Positions 34,226-43,141 of a stretch of 64,000 bases of DNA are shown piece by piece. Origin of the DNA: Gemmatimonadota bacterium (GTDB lineage: Bacteria > Gemmatimonadota > Gemmatimonadetes > Longimicrobiales > Gaopeijiaceae). A program made the translations under genes and the position numbers. The notes under the pieces were generated by a model that made no database searches, was not told the origin of the DNA, and was given only the letters and a program-made list of their open reading frames with translations. Each line of letters begins with the position of its first letter. The first letter of the stretch is position 1. The stretch covers positions 186,001-250,000 of the forward strand of contig JAUIEJ010000008.1 of NCBI GenBank assembly GCA_030428885.1, read 5' to 3'.

Positions 34226-34699
34226 CTATCCAGGACGTCCGGATGTGCGTAGGTGGACGATCTGCCATTGTCCGTCCAGACGCTCGATCACCGCCGTTCC
34301 CCTTCCCTCGATGTCGATCGGCCCGTCCGGGGCGCCCGCCCGGAGCTCGTACCGGAACGCGGAGTATGCGACGTTTCCGCGCACCCTCGGTCCAATGGCG
34401 AAATTCCGGTACCTCAGGTCCTTGAAATGCTCACCCCCGGACGCGAGATGCTCGTCGCGGTACTGGGCCCAGCCATGATTGACACCCGCTCCCTCGATGA
34501 AATGGACGCCACCGCTTTCAGCCACCAGGGCGCCCATGTCTTCCAGGTCACCGGCCTGTGCGCGTTCGGCGTAGAACTCCAGCACTCGGCGCACCTCCCC
34601 CTCGGCTTCTTTCGGCGCCCGGGAGGCCGCAGGCGTACCCATGGCTGAGAGGGACATCGACAACCCGACGGCGAGCACCAACGGAATCACACGACTCAT
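34226..34699 (-). CDS. Secreted NTF2-like protein, second copy
   Basis: 157 aa. ATG 34699 is favoured over the in-frame ATG 34705 because AAGG then has correct spacing. The signal peptide ends near residue 22. Clear paralogue of 31051-31557, with FIEGAGVNHGWAQYRDEHL, NVAYSAFRYELRAG and GRGTAVIERLDGQWQIVHL. It follows a copB remnant on the same strand, the same order as the intact copB-NTF2 pair at 30.3-31.6 kb. It probably heads an operon with the broken permease. Confidence 0.78.
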   Translation of the reverse strand: MSRVIPLVLAVGLSMSLSAMGTPAASRAPKEAEGEVRRVLEFYAERAQAGDLEDMGALVAESGGVHFIEGAGVNHGWAQYRDEHLASGGEHFKDLRYRNFAIGPRVRGNVAYSAFRYELRAGAPDGPIDIEGRGTAVIERLDGQWQIVHLRTSGRPG

Positions 34700-34999
34700 G
34701 GTCATCCTTCATCTCGAGGAATCCGAATTGGTGCCAGGCGCGAATGCCGAACACCAAGCTCCCATCCCGGTAGCGCGCGCCCGCCGCCCTGAGGAGGGCA
34801 GCGGTGTCGCCGAGAGAGCGCTGCCACACGGACCCGACGCAAGGCGCGAATTCGCGGACGATCTCATACCGGAGGCGCGCCCCGACCTCCAGGTCGTGCA
34901 CCCCGGCCGCGATGCCCACTCGGACCCGTCCTGGAACCCGACTCCAACCTCGAGTTCGGGCTCGAGGATGAGGCTCTGGAACAGGAGCATATCATAGCC
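34700..34999 (-). pseudogene. Decayed copB (3' part only, frameshifted)
   Basis: On the minus strand GYDMLLFQSLILEPELEVGV reads in one frame (from 34999). VHDLEVGARLRYEIVREFAP and CVGSVWQRSLGDTAALLRA follow in another, so at least one indel lies near 34920. Both parts match the C-terminal third of CopB at 30271-31020 (ELGARMRYEFVREFAP; SWSRKLGETADL). The 5' two thirds are missing and the stop codon appears to be lost, since the frame runs on into the NTF2-like gene. Confidence 0.72.
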
Positions 35000-35138
35000 G
35001 GCGCAGGAGGGGCCACCCACGCGGACTGTACTCCAGCGCGTGGGAGAAGACTGGAGGATCAAGGCGATCCACTGGTCGTCGAGGGCGCGGCGGTAGCACG
35101 CGGGAACCGTTTCGGAGGTCCGAGGTATACACCCGTCC

Positions 35139-35528
35139 ATGAATCGACGAATCCGCCCAGTAGCGGGATTGCTGGCCCTGCTCGCCTTTACCTTCTCGTT
35201 TTCCGAGGCGGTGTGGGCATCGACGTGTCTTCCGGGCATGCGCATGGCCGAGGTCGTGGTGATGTCCGAGGGCGCCGCTTCCGAGTCGATCGAAAGCACT
35301 CCGATTTCAACGCACGACGAGCGTGATTCTCGCGGCGGGGACAACCCCCGCCCGTGTCCGTTCAACTCTCCACTCGCGGCGCAGGCGTGCGCGGGCATCG
35401 CCTCGATGCCGGCCCCGTCGACGGAGCCGTCGACTCCGGCCGCCGAGATGAGCTCTGCAGGATTCACGGTCGCAGCGCCCCACGAACTCCTCCTGGAGAT
35501 CGCGCTGTTCCGCCCGCCCCGGGCGTAG
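35139..35528 (+). CDS. Small secreted protein preceding the CusCBA operon
   Basis: 129 aa with a signal peptide (GLLALLAFTFSFSEAVWA). The mature part is low-complexity, with Ser/Pro/Ala-rich stretches, a PCPF motif near residue 75 and a conserved end ALFRPPRA. A second protein of the same plan (Cys-Pro-Cys in the middle, end LFRPPRSA) sits before the other RND operon at 54371. I do not recognise a named family. The shared position and C-terminus suggest an accessory role for metal RND pumps. Confidence 0.6.
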   Translation: MNRRIRPVAGLLALLAFTFSFSEAVWASTCLPGMRMAEVVVMSEGAASESIESTPISTHDERDSRGGDNPRPCPFNSPLAAQACAGIASMPAPSTEPSTPAAEMSSAGFTVAAPHELLLEIALFRPPRA

Positions 35529-35708
35529 TCCGTCTCGCGGAGTCGCCTTCGACTCCGCCTCCCAGAAACAACGAGACAATCTGATCGCCCCGCGGCGAGC
35601 GGCCTCTTCCGCCGTCGCTGGCGATGCGACCCGAATGATCGGTGCCGGCGAAGCCGTGCTCCGTCGTCCCGGGTCGTAGAGACACGGACTACGACAGAGG
35701 GATTCACC

Positions 35709-35954
35709 ATGATTCGCGATCGCACACTCACGCTGGTGCTTGCCGCCGCGTGGATGTTTGGCGGGACGGGCGTCGTCCAAGCCCAGGAGCCAAGCACGGG
35801 CATGATGAAACACATGGGCAGCATGTCCCGGGGCGCGGGGGCCGTGCTCGAACACGCCGACGCCCTCGCGTTGACCCTGGACCAGGTCGCGCGACTCCGG
35901 ACGCTGCGGGACTCCGGCGCCGCCGGCTCGCCGTCGGGCGCGAGGGAAGCGTGA
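35709..35954 (+). CDS. Small periplasmic protein with Spy-like LTxxQ segment
   Basis: 81 aa. The signal peptide ends at VVQAQE. The short mature part begins STGMMKHMGSM (Met/His-rich) and contains VLEHADALALTLDQVARL, the first LTxxQ helix of Spy/CpxP-like proteins, then stops. It is either a natural mini-protein or a shortened Spy relative. Its stop overlaps the TolC-like GTG start as GTGA, so it is part of the CusCBA operon. Confidence 0.6.
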   Translation: MIRDRTLTLVLAAAWMFGGTGVVQAQEPSTGMMKHMGSMSRGAGAVLEHADALALTLDQVARLRTLRDSGAAGSPSGAREA

Positions 35955-37297
35955 CCATGAGTACGAAGCGTTGCTCGAGCCTCCTCGCCCTCCTCGCGGC
36001 GACGATGCCGGTCGTGCTCTCCGCGCAGGAGGCGGCGCTTCCGGCGCTCTTGGCGGAGGCAGACACGGCCAATCCCGAGATCCTTGCCGCGAAGAGGGCA
36101 GCCGAAGCAGCGACCGCGAGGGTGCCGCAGGCGGGGGCCCTGCCCGACCCCATGCTCGGCATCGGCTTCATGAACGTGCCGGTGACGAGCCCCGGTCTGG
36201 GCTCCGACATGATGACGATGACGAAGGTGCAGGTCGGCGCTCAGCTTCCCTGGCCGGGAAAGCTCTCTCTGCGGGAGGATGTCGCCCGTTTTGGGGCGGA
36301 GGCCGCCGGGTGGGAGCTTGAGCGTGCCCGCGACCGGATCCGTACGGAGGTGAAGGCCACGTACTACCAGGCCTACTTCGTGGACCGGGCGCTCGAGGTG
36401 ACCGCGCGCAACGAGACGCTCGTGAGCGACTTCGCCCTGCTCACGTCCTCGAAGTACGCCGTGGGCACGGGCGCGCAGCCTGATGTGCTGAAGGCCCAGG
36501 TGGAGCGTTCGCGGCTCGCCGATCAGCTCATCGCCCTCCGCGAGGAGCGGACGGGTCTCGTGGCGCGCCTGAACGCGCTGTTGGGTCGTCCCACCGACAC
36601 GCCGCTCCTGTCCACCGAGCTACCCGAGGAAGTGCGTGCGGTCGCACTGCTGAGCTCCACTGACGAGCTGAGCTTCGCTTCCGCCACGCTGTCGGGTGTT
36701 CTTCCAGGCTCTTCCGATCCCAGCGGTCCGCTCCAGTCCGTCGCCGACCTCGAGCGCCAGGCGCTCGAGCACAACCCCACGATCCAGGCGCACGTGCGGC
36801 GGGTGGCCGCTCAGGAGCGCGCGGTAGCGCTGGCGGAGACGGCGAAGCTTCCTGACCTGAGCCTTACGGCGGCTTACAGCTATCGCTTGGGGCTTGGTGA
36901 TTTCTTCGAGTTCATGGTCTCCGCCCCGCTACCGATCTTTGCGGGCCGCAAGCAGGACCAGGCCGCGTTGGAGCAGGCCGCTACGCTGGCCGAGCAACAG
37001 GCCCGCTATCACGCCATGGTCAACGACGTGAACGCCGACATCGCATCGCTCTGGGCGGATCTCCAGCGGGCGCGCGACCAGATCGTCCTGCTGAACGAGG
37101 GCATTCTGCCGCAGGCGCGCACCTCGCTCTCCTCGGCGACCGCGTCGTACCAGGTCGGAGCGGTCGACTTTCTGACCCTGCTCGACTCCCAGGTGACGCT
37201 CTACCGGCACGAGCTCGACTACCATCGGCTGCTGGCCGATTTCGCAAATAATCTGGCGGCGCTCGAGCGCGCTGTGGGCACGGAGGTGCTTCGATGA
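35951..37297 (+). CDS. cusC: Outer-membrane efflux protein (TolC/CusC family)
   Basis: 448 aa from GTG 35951, coupled by GTGA to the preceding gene and with GAGGGA five bases upstream (ATG 35957 is the alternative). The signal peptide ends VVLSAQE. Two outer-membrane-efflux repeats of long helices are visible; typical pieces are GALPDPMLGIGFMNVP, AQLPWPGKLSLREDVARFG and YQVGAVDFLTLLDSQVTLYR. It forms the outer-membrane channel of the tripartite metal pump with the next two genes. Confidence 0.9.
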   Translation: MTMSTKRCSSLLALLAATMPVVLSAQEAALPALLAEADTANPEILAAKRAAEAATARVPQAGALPDPMLGIGFMNVPVTSPGLGSDMMTMTKVQVGAQLPWPGKLSLREDVARFGAEAAGWELERARDRIRTEVKATYYQAYFVDRALEVTARNETLVSDFALLTSSKYAVGTGAQPDVLKAQVERSRLADQLIALREERTGLVARLNALLGRPTDTPLLSTELPEEVRAVALLSSTDELSFASATLSGVLPGSSDPSGPLQSVADLERQALEHNPTIQAHVRRVAAQERAVALAETAKLPDLSLTAAYSYRLGLGDFFEFMVSAPLPIFAGRKQDQAALEQAATLAEQQARYHAMVNDVNADIASLWADLQRARDQIVLLNEGILPQARTSLSSATASYQVGAVDFLTLLDSQVTLYRHELDYHRLLADFANNLAALERAVGTEVLR

Positions 37298-38616
37298 TCC
37301 GTAACGAGAAGAAGCCACGGTATTTGATTGCGGGTCGTGGGCTGTTCGCCCTGCCACTGGCCGCCCTGGCGGCGTGCTCGCCGGGCGACGGCGGGAATCC
37401 ACAGGCCGGGAGCGAAGGCGGCACGGAGGGGATGGAGGGCATGCAGATGGAACGGCAGGCGCAGGAGATGGAGGGCATGGACATGGGCGACATGGCCATG
37501 GACGGCTCCGTCCGTCTGACCCCTGCCCAGGCGTCCACCTTCGGGATCACGTTCGGCATGGCGGAAGTCCGGCCGCTCGTCCGGACGATCCGCGCGGTCG
37601 GCGTGGTCGAGTTCGACGAGACCCGCATGGCGTACGTGGCGCCGAAGTTCGGTGGCTGGGCCGAGCGACTCTACGTGGACTTCACCGGTCGAATCGTCCG
37701 TGCGGGCCAACCACTCCTGGACGTTTACTCCCCCGAGCTCGTGACGGCGCAGGAGGAGCTCCTGCTCGCCGCCCGGATGGCCGAGTCGGCCGGAACGAGC
37801 CGATTCGCGGAGGTGGCCGAAGGGGCGCGTGATCTCCTCGAATCCGCCCGTCGCCGACTCGCCTACTGGGACATCACGGACGAGCAGATCTCGCGACTCC
37901 TCGAAACCGGGGAGGTGAGCCGGACCCTCACCCTGCACGCTCCGGTGTCGGGAGTCGTGATGGAAAAGGACGTCTTCCAGGGCCAGGCGTTCCAGTCCGG
38001 CAGGAACCTCTACATGATCGCCGACCTGTCGGAAGTCTGGGTGAGCGTCGAGATCTTCGAGACCGACGTCCCGCTCGTGCGCGAGGGAATGCCTGCCGAG
38101 ATCTCGGTGGCGTCGCTTCCGGGCGAGACCCTGACCGGCACGATCGAGTACGTCTATCCCACCCTGGAGGATCGGACGCGCTCCATGCGGGCACGGGTGG
38201 CCGTCCCCAACCCGGGGGCGAGGCTCAAACCCGGAATGTACGCGACCGCGGTGCTCCGCGCCGCGCTTGGCGAAACCCTCACCGTACCCAGCTCGGCCGT
38301 GCTCCGCACGGGCGAGCGCGCGGTCGCCTTCGTGGACATGGGCGGCGGTGAGCTCATGCCCCACGAGCTCCGACTCGGTGCACGTGGCGAAGGGTACGTG
38401 CAGGTGCTGGAAGGGCTCGAGCCGGGCCACCGGGTCGTCACGTCCGCGCAGTTCCTCCTGGATTCGGAGTCGAATCTCGCCGAAGTCATGCAAGCCATGA
38501 TGGCGCAGATGGGCATGTCGGACATGGGCGGGATGGACATGGAAGGCATGGATGGGATGGGCGGGATGGACGGCATGGAGATGGCTCCGCGCCCCGACTC
38601 CGCCGGGGGGCGCTGA
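37294..38616 (+). CDS. cusB: RND periplasmic adaptor (CusB-like), Met-rich at both ends
   Basis: 440 aa, ATG 37294 overlapping the cusC stop. Lipoprotein signal LPLAALAACSPG. The N-terminal 60 residues are Met-rich (GMEGMQMERQAQEMEGMDMG), and the last 45 residues again (MQAMMAQMGMSDMGG, MDGMGGMDGMEM). The core has the barrel-sandwich and beta-barrel segments of HlyD/CusB (VAPKFGGWAERLYVDFTGRI; TLHAPVSGVVMEKDVFQGQ). The Met clusters are probable Cu(I)/Ag(I) sites and mark this as a copper/silver pump. Confidence 0.92.
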   Translation: MIRNEKKPRYLIAGRGLFALPLAALAACSPGDGGNPQAGSEGGTEGMEGMQMERQAQEMEGMDMGDMAMDGSVRLTPAQASTFGITFGMAEVRPLVRTIRAVGVVEFDETRMAYVAPKFGGWAERLYVDFTGRIVRAGQPLLDVYSPELVTAQEELLLAARMAESAGTSRFAEVAEGARDLLESARRRLAYWDITDEQISRLLETGEVSRTLTLHAPVSGVVMEKDVFQGQAFQSGRNLYMIADLSEVWVSVEIFETDVPLVREGMPAEISVASLPGETLTGTIEYVYPTLEDRTRSMRARVAVPNPGARLKPGMYATAVLRAALGETLTVPSSAVLRTGERAVAFVDMGGGELMPHELRLGARGEGYVQVLEGLEPGHRVVTSAQFLLDSESNLAEVMQAMMAQMGMSDMGGMDMEGMDGMGGMDGMEMAPRPDSAGGR

Positions 38617-38617
38617 T

Positions 38618-41600
38618 ATGCTCGCGCGCATCATCGAGTGGTCCATCAACAACAAGTTCTTCGTAATTCTCGGCACCATCGCGGTCGTCGGGTTCGGCGG
38701 CTGGGCGATGGTGACGACGCCCGTGGACGCCATCCCCGACCTCTCGGACGTCCAGGTGATCGTCCAGACGGAGTGGCGGGGGCAGGCTCCGCAGGTGATC
38801 GAGGACCAGGTGACGTACCCGCTCTCGACCGAGCTCCTCAAGGTCCCGAACACGAAGTACGTGCGCGGAATCAGCCAGTTCGGGCGATCCTTCGTCTACG
38901 TGGTGTTCGAGGACGACGTGGACATGTACTGGGCACGCTCACGTGTGCTCGAATACCTCAACGGCATCCGCGACCGGATGCCCGAGGCGGTTCAGCCACA
39001 GCTCGGTCCCGATGCCACCGGCGTCGGCTGGGTCATGCAGTACGTGCTCCTCGACCGGAGCGGCAAGCTGAACAACGCCGAGCTAAGGAGCCTGCAGGAC
39101 TGGTACGTCCGCTATCAGCTCACGGCCGTCCCGGGCGTGAGTGAGATCGCCACCCTCGGCGGCTTCGAGAAGCAGTACCAGGTCGTGCTCGAGCCGGAAC
39201 GGTTGCTCGCCTACGACCTCCCGGTTCCGAAGGTCCTGAGCGCGATCCGGGAGTCGAACCTGGACGTCGGCGGGCGGGTCCTCGAGCTCGGCGGCAGCGA
39301 GTACATGGTTCGCGGGCTCGGGTATCTCGGCTCCGTCGAGGACATCGAGAGCGTCGCTGTCGGCGTCGGCGGGGACGGGACCCCGATCACCGTGGGGGAC
39401 GTCGCGCGCGTGCAGATCGGACCGGAGATCCGGCGGGGCATGGCCGACCTCGCATGGCAGGACGACGATGGGCGGATCCGCCAGGGGGAGGTCACGAGCG
39501 GCTTCGTGGTCATGCGCTTCGGCGCGAACCCGCTCGAGGTCATCGAGCGCGTGAAGGAACGGATGAGCGAGATCCAGCGGGCGCTCCCCGAAGGCGTGGA
39601 GATCGTGGTCGGGTATGACCGGAGCGACCTGATTCATCGCGCGATCGAAACGCTTCGCCACAAGCTCATCGAGGAGAGCCTGATCGTCGCCCTCGTGACG
39701 GTCCTGTTCTTGCTCCATGCCCGGAGCGCGTTGGTGGCGATCATCACGCTTCCGGTGGGCGTCCTGATGTCGTTCCTGGTGATGCGGTGGCTGGGCGTGA
39801 ACGCGAACATCATGAGCCTGGGCGGCATCGCGATCGCGCTCGGAGCCATGGTGGACGCGGCCATCGTGATGATCGAGAACATGCACAAGCACATGGAGCG
39901 GAATGAGCATGAAGGTCGGCCGCGCTCCCAGTGGCAGCTCGTGGCGGACGCCTCCAAGGAGGTAGGACCCGCGCTCTTCTTCTCGCTGCTCATCATCACG
40001 CTGAGCTTCGTGCCGATCTTCGCCCTGGGCGCTCAGGAAGGGCGGCTGTTCCGGCCGCTGGCGCTCACGAAGACGCTGGCCATGGCCGCATCGGCGCTGC
40101 TGGCGATCACGCTCGTACCCGTGACCATGGGCGCGTTCATCAGGGGGCAGATCCAGCCGGAGGAGCGCAACCCGATCAATCGCGCGGCGCTGAAGATCTA
40201 CCGTCCGACCATCGGCTTCGTGCTTCGGAATCGCCTCGCCGTGATCGGAGGTGCCGTCGCCGTGTTCCTCGTGACGCTGATCCCGTATGGCCGACTGGGC
40301 AGCGAGTTCATGCCTCCGCTCATCGAGGGTTCTATCATGGACATGCCCTCGGTCTTCCCCGGCGTCGGGACCGGACAGGTGAAGCGGATGCTCGAGCAGC
40401 GGGACCGCGCGATGGCGAGCATCCCGGAAGTGGAGATGGTTCTGGGCAAGGCTGGCCGGGCCGAGACGGCCACCGACGCCGCGCCGCTCTCGATGTTCGA
40501 GTCGGTCGCCATTCTCAAGCCGGAGGAGGAATGGCGAGAGGGGGTCGACTACGACTCGCTCGTGGCGGAGATGGACGCCGTCACCCGCACCCCTGGCGTG
40601 GCCAACATGTGGTCCATGCCCATCAAGAACCGGTTGGACATGCTGGCGACGGGGATCAAGACACCCGTCGGGATCAAGATCTTCGGCCCGGATCTCGCGA
40701 TCCTCGAGGAGATCGGCACGCGGATCGAGGGGCTGCTGCCCATGGTGGAAGGCACCGCCTCGGTGTTCGCCGAGCGGGCGATCGGCGGCCGGTATCTGGA
40801 GGTGGATGTGGACCGGGACGCCGCCGGCCGCTACGGCCTGAGCATGACCGACGTGCAGCACACGATCATGACCGCGGTCGGGGGCATGAACGTGACCAGG
40901 ACCATCGAAGGCAGGGAGCGCTACACCGTGAACGTGCGGTACGCACGGGAGCTCCGCAGCGGTACCGACGCCATCGGCCGCGTCCTCGTGGCCACGCCCA
41001 CGGGTGCGCAGGTCCCGTTGGGGCAGCTCGCTGACATTCGCTTCGCGGGCGGACCGCCCATGATCAAGAGTGAGAACGCGCTGCTGAACAGCCTGGTGTA
41101 CGTCGACGTGCGCGGACGCGACATCGGTGGCTACGTGGAGGAGGCGCGCGAGCTCCTCGAGCGGGAGCTCGATCTCCCCACCGGGTACCGGCTCGAGTGG
41201 TCGGGCCAGTTCGAGGCCATGGAGCGCGCGAACCGGACGTTGCGGATCGTCGTCCCCATCACATTGGCCATCATCTTCCTCCTCCTCTACATCAACTTCC
41301 GCAGCGTGACGGAGAGCCTGATCGTCATGCTCTCCGTGCCGTTCGCCCTGGTGGGCAGCGTCTGGTTGCTCTGGGCCCTGGGCTACGATCTCTCGGTGGC
41401 CGTGTGGGTCGGCCTCATCGCGCTCGCGGGCGTCGCCGCGGAGATCTCGGTCATCCTGCTCGTCTACCTGGACGAAGCCTACCATCGGCATGAACGGGAG
41501 GGGAGGCTGCGCAACAGGGCGGAGCTCATGGAGGCGGTCCGCGAAGGAGCCGGAGAGCGCGTACGGCCGGTCCTGATGACGGCCACCGCCATCACCGCCG

Positions 41601-41839
41601 GCCTCCTGCCCATCCTGTGGGGTGGCGGAACCGGGTCGACGGTTATGAAGCGCATCGCCGCGCCCATGGTGGGCGGGATGGTGTCGGCCACGGTGCTCAC
41701 GCTCGTGGTGGTGCCGGCGCTGTACGCGCTCTGGAGGGAGTGGCAGCTCCGGAGTACGTGGAAGGAGCTGACGCTGGGGGATGGCGAGTCGTCCGAGCCC
41801 GGGGGTCGTGGGACGGCCACCGGGGCAACACCGTCTTGA
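38618..41839 (+). CDS. cusA: Cu(I)/Ag(I) RND efflux pump CusA
   Basis: 1073 aa, ATG 38618 two bases after the cusB stop. The RND architecture is complete: LARIIEWSINNKFFVILGTI at the start, VDAIPDLSDVQVIV, two periplasmic domains and twelve TM helices. The fourth helix carries GGIAIALGAMVDAAIVMIEN, the form with single Asp and Glu found in CusA, unlike the DFG form of CzcA in the second operon. The Met-rich channel (MWSMPIKNRLDMLATGIKTP) is also CusA-like. It takes metal from the periplasm or cytoplasm to CusC. Confidence 0.94.
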   Translation: MLARIIEWSINNKFFVILGTIAVVGFGGWAMVTTPVDAIPDLSDVQVIVQTEWRGQAPQVIEDQVTYPLSTELLKVPNTKYVRGISQFGRSFVYVVFEDDVDMYWARSRVLEYLNGIRDRMPEAVQPQLGPDATGVGWVMQYVLLDRSGKLNNAELRSLQDWYVRYQLTAVPGVSEIATLGGFEKQYQVVLEPERLLAYDLPVPKVLSAIRESNLDVGGRVLELGGSEYMVRGLGYLGSVEDIESVAVGVGGDGTPITVGDVARVQIGPEIRRGMADLAWQDDDGRIRQGEVTSGFVVMRFGANPLEVIERVKERMSEIQRALPEGVEIVVGYDRSDLIHRAIETLRHKLIEESLIVALVTVLFLLHARSALVAIITLPVGVLMSFLVMRWLGVNANIMSLGGIAIALGAMVDAAIVMIENMHKHMERNEHEGRPRSQWQLVADASKEVGPALFFSLLIITLSFVPIFALGAQEGRLFRPLALTKTLAMAASALLAITLVPVTMGAFIRGQIQPEERNPINRAALKIYRPTIGFVLRNRLAVIGGAVAVFLVTLIPYGRLGSEFMPPLIEGSIMDMPSVFPGVGTGQVKRMLEQRDRAMASIPEVEMVLGKAGRAETATDAAPLSMFESVAILKPEEEWREGVDYDSLVAEMDAVTRTPGVANMWSMPIKNRLDMLATGIKTPVGIKIFGPDLAILEEIGTRIEGLLPMVEGTASVFAERAIGGRYLEVDVDRDAAGRYGLSMTDVQHTIMTAVGGMNVTRTIEGRERYTVNVRYARELRSGTDAIGRVLVATPTGAQVPLGQLADIRFAGGPPMIKSENALLNSLVYVDVRGRDIGGYVEEARELLERELDLPTGYRLEWSGQFEAMERANRTLRIVVPITLAIIFLLLYINFRSVTESLIVMLSVPFALVGSVWLLWALGYDLSVAVWVGLIALAGVAAEISVILLVYLDEAYHRHEREGRLRNRAELMEAVREGAGERVRPVLMTATAITAGLLPILWGGGTGSTVMKRIAAPMVGGMVSATVLTLVVVPALYALWREWQLRSTWKELTLGDGESSEPGGRGTATGATPS

Positions 41840-41857
41840 GACAGGAGAAGAAGACCG

Positions 41858-41941
41858 ATGAAGGAGATCAAGGCATACGTCCGGCCAGAGCGCGTGGAGG
41901 CCGTGGTGGCCGCACCCCACTGCGGGGTTGGCACACCTTGA
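41858..41941 (+). pseudogene. N-terminal remnant of a PII-like protein
   Basis: ATG 41858 (GGAG upstream) opens a 27-codon frame, MKEIKAYVRPERVEAVVAAP, which matches the start of PII/GlnB-type proteins (first strand and helix), then ends at TGA 41939. PII-like genes commonly follow cusA/czcA-type genes. The rest of the gene is missing or unrecognisable. Confidence 0.6.
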
Positions 41942-42023
41942 GCATCATCCACGTTCGTTACCCCAAGGGCAACCTTCCAGCGTCGTTCCAGGGTGCCGGC
42001 CTCAGGACGGAGAGCTCTATTCC

Positions 42024-42287
42024 ATGTGGGATTCCAATCTCCGCGCTCAGAGCGGGGCTTGTGGCCTAATCGGCGATAATGGCAGGCCTCGATGCCGTCG
42101 AGGCACAGGTCACCGCACCCGGCCTGACTCTCAACGAGGCTCTCGAGAAGGCCCGTACGACCAATCACCTCCTACGAGCCGCTGAACTCAGAATCGGGGA
42201 GGCGTCGGGGCAGTTGACGCAGGCTGCCGTGTGGCTGATGGACAACCCGGGCCTCTCCGGTTCCGTCGGACGCCGCTCGGCCCGGAC
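42024..42287 (+). pseudogene. 5' fragment of a TolC/CzcC-like gene (decayed paralogue of 54801)
   Basis: From ATG 42024 the DNA resembles the start of the gene at 54801, including about 30 bases upstream of the start. The signal-peptide part is frameshifted. From about 42115 the frame of ORF 42079 gives LTLNEALEKARTTNHLLRAA and ELRIGEASGQLTQAAVWLMD, nearly identical to the 54801 protein (DNHLLRAAELRIGEASGQLT). Similarity ends abruptly near 42287, where a gene on the other strand begins to be recognisable. Confidence 0.75.
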
Positions 42288-42334
42288 GGGCACCCCTCGA
42301 AGTAGACCAGCTCGATCCTGGGTGTGGTGTCCAT
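42285..42334 (-). pseudogene. 5' stub of a thioredoxin-like gene
   Basis: ATG 42334, behind GGGAG and 15 bases after the merP-like stop, encodes MDTTPRIELVYFEGCP. This is the start of the small thioredoxin-fold proteins (xELLYFEGCPN) often found in mer operons. After about 16 codons it runs into the truncated TolC-like fragment of the opposite strand. It is a stub left by a deletion that fused the two loci. Confidence 0.55.
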
Positions 42335-42349
42335 CTCGTCTCTCCCGGC

Positions 42350-42724
42350 TCAGCGGCGTTCCACCGCGGTGTATCCCGTCAGGCGCTCGATCTCACTCGT
42401 GATGATCTGCACGGTCGTTTCGGTCGAGTCGAAGACCACGTGTCCGCGACCCTCCTCGAAGGAGAACTCCGCGTCGGTCACGCCCTCCACCCGCATCACA
42501 GCCAGCCTGGCTGTCTTCGCGCAGCCCGTTCACGTCATTCCGGTGACTTCGAGGTCCACCCGCTTCGTCCCGGGCTCGACGTCGCTCGGGATGTCGCTCC
42601 GGGCGTCGGTCGCGGCATCGGCGTCCGCGTCGTCCGGCATCTCCATGCCGCTGTGCGCCGGGATCTGCAGCACGACGCCCCCGACGATCAGGGTGAGGAT
42701 CAGGGCCCAGGCTCTTCGGCTCAT
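42350..42724 (-). CDS. merP: MerP-like HMA protein with in-frame UGA at the first metal-binding Cys (candidate selenoprotein)
   Basis: Read through one TGA (42532-42530), the frame is 124 residues and intact. It has an N-terminal TM/signal segment (WALILTLIVGGVVLQIPA), an acidic linker and an HMA domain. The metal motif of MerP is GMTCxxC; here it reads GMT-UGA-TGC, followed by AKTARLAVMRVEGVTDAEFS and ERLTGYTAVERR to the stop at 42350. UGA therefore replaces exactly the first ligand Cys. A hairpin follows at the distance expected for a bacterial SECIS element. The alternative is a nonsense mutation of a Cys codon, which is real because neighbouring genes are decaying. Confidence 0.6.
42498..42514 (-). 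other. SECIS-like hairpin downstream of the in-frame UGA
   Basis: On the transcript, ACAGCC and GGCUGU form a six-base stem around the loop AGGCU. The loop begins 22 nucleotides after the UGA and has a G in its first two positions. A further CGC/GCG pairing is possible below an internal loop. This fits the general bacterial SECIS model (loop about 16-37 nt after UGA, G at loop start), though the classical bulged U is not evident. Confidence 0.4.
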
Positions 42725-42736
42725 CGCTCCGGCTCG

Positions 42737-43078
42737 TCAGAGGAGAAGGGTCTGCCAGCGGGGGAAGGTGGAGAGAACGATCACCGCGACGGTCGCGATC
42801 CAGAGGACGATCCGCATGTGCCGCCGAGCGGCGGGGCGCGCGCAGACACTCCCGGGCTCGCAGGCGGCCTTCTCCTCGCGATGCAGCAGGTAGGATCCGT
42901 AAAGGAGGCTCGCCGCCGCCAGGAGGAAGAGGGGTCGAAACGGCTCGAACACCGCGAGCCCCGCTCCGGAGACCCCCAGCGCCACTGCTACGATCGGCCC
43001 GGCACAGCACAGCGCGGACCCCACCGCGGCCGCGACGGCTCCGGCGCTCGCTCCAATGGCCTTCCGGTCCTCCCTCAT
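42737..43078 (-). CDS. merT: Mercuric ion transporter MerT
   Basis: 113 aa, ATG 43078 behind GGAGG. Three TM helices. The first has the paired cysteines GSALCCAGPIVAVALG (Cys 24-25) that take Hg(II) from MerP. A second Cys pair lies in the loop ACEPGSVCARPA near residue 72. It is followed after 12 bases by the MerP-like gene, the usual merT-merP order. It appears intact, but its regulator and the downstream genes are damaged. Confidence 0.85.
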   Translation of the reverse strand: MREDRKAIGASAGAVAAAVGSALCCAGPIVAVALGVSGAGLAVFEPFRPLFLLAAASLLYGSYLLHREEKAACEPGSVCARPAARRHMRIVLWIATVAVIVLSTFPRWQTLLL

Positions 43079-43141
43079 CGCCCCCCTCCCTCGTCGATCG
43101 TATCCTTCATCGAATCCTGAACCCCGCACCGTAGTATCGGG

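Noticed and set aside
39083-41920. Minus-strand open frame of 945 codons opposite cusA
   Set aside because: Low-complexity His/Asp/Arg-rich translation, fully antisense to an intact RND pump.
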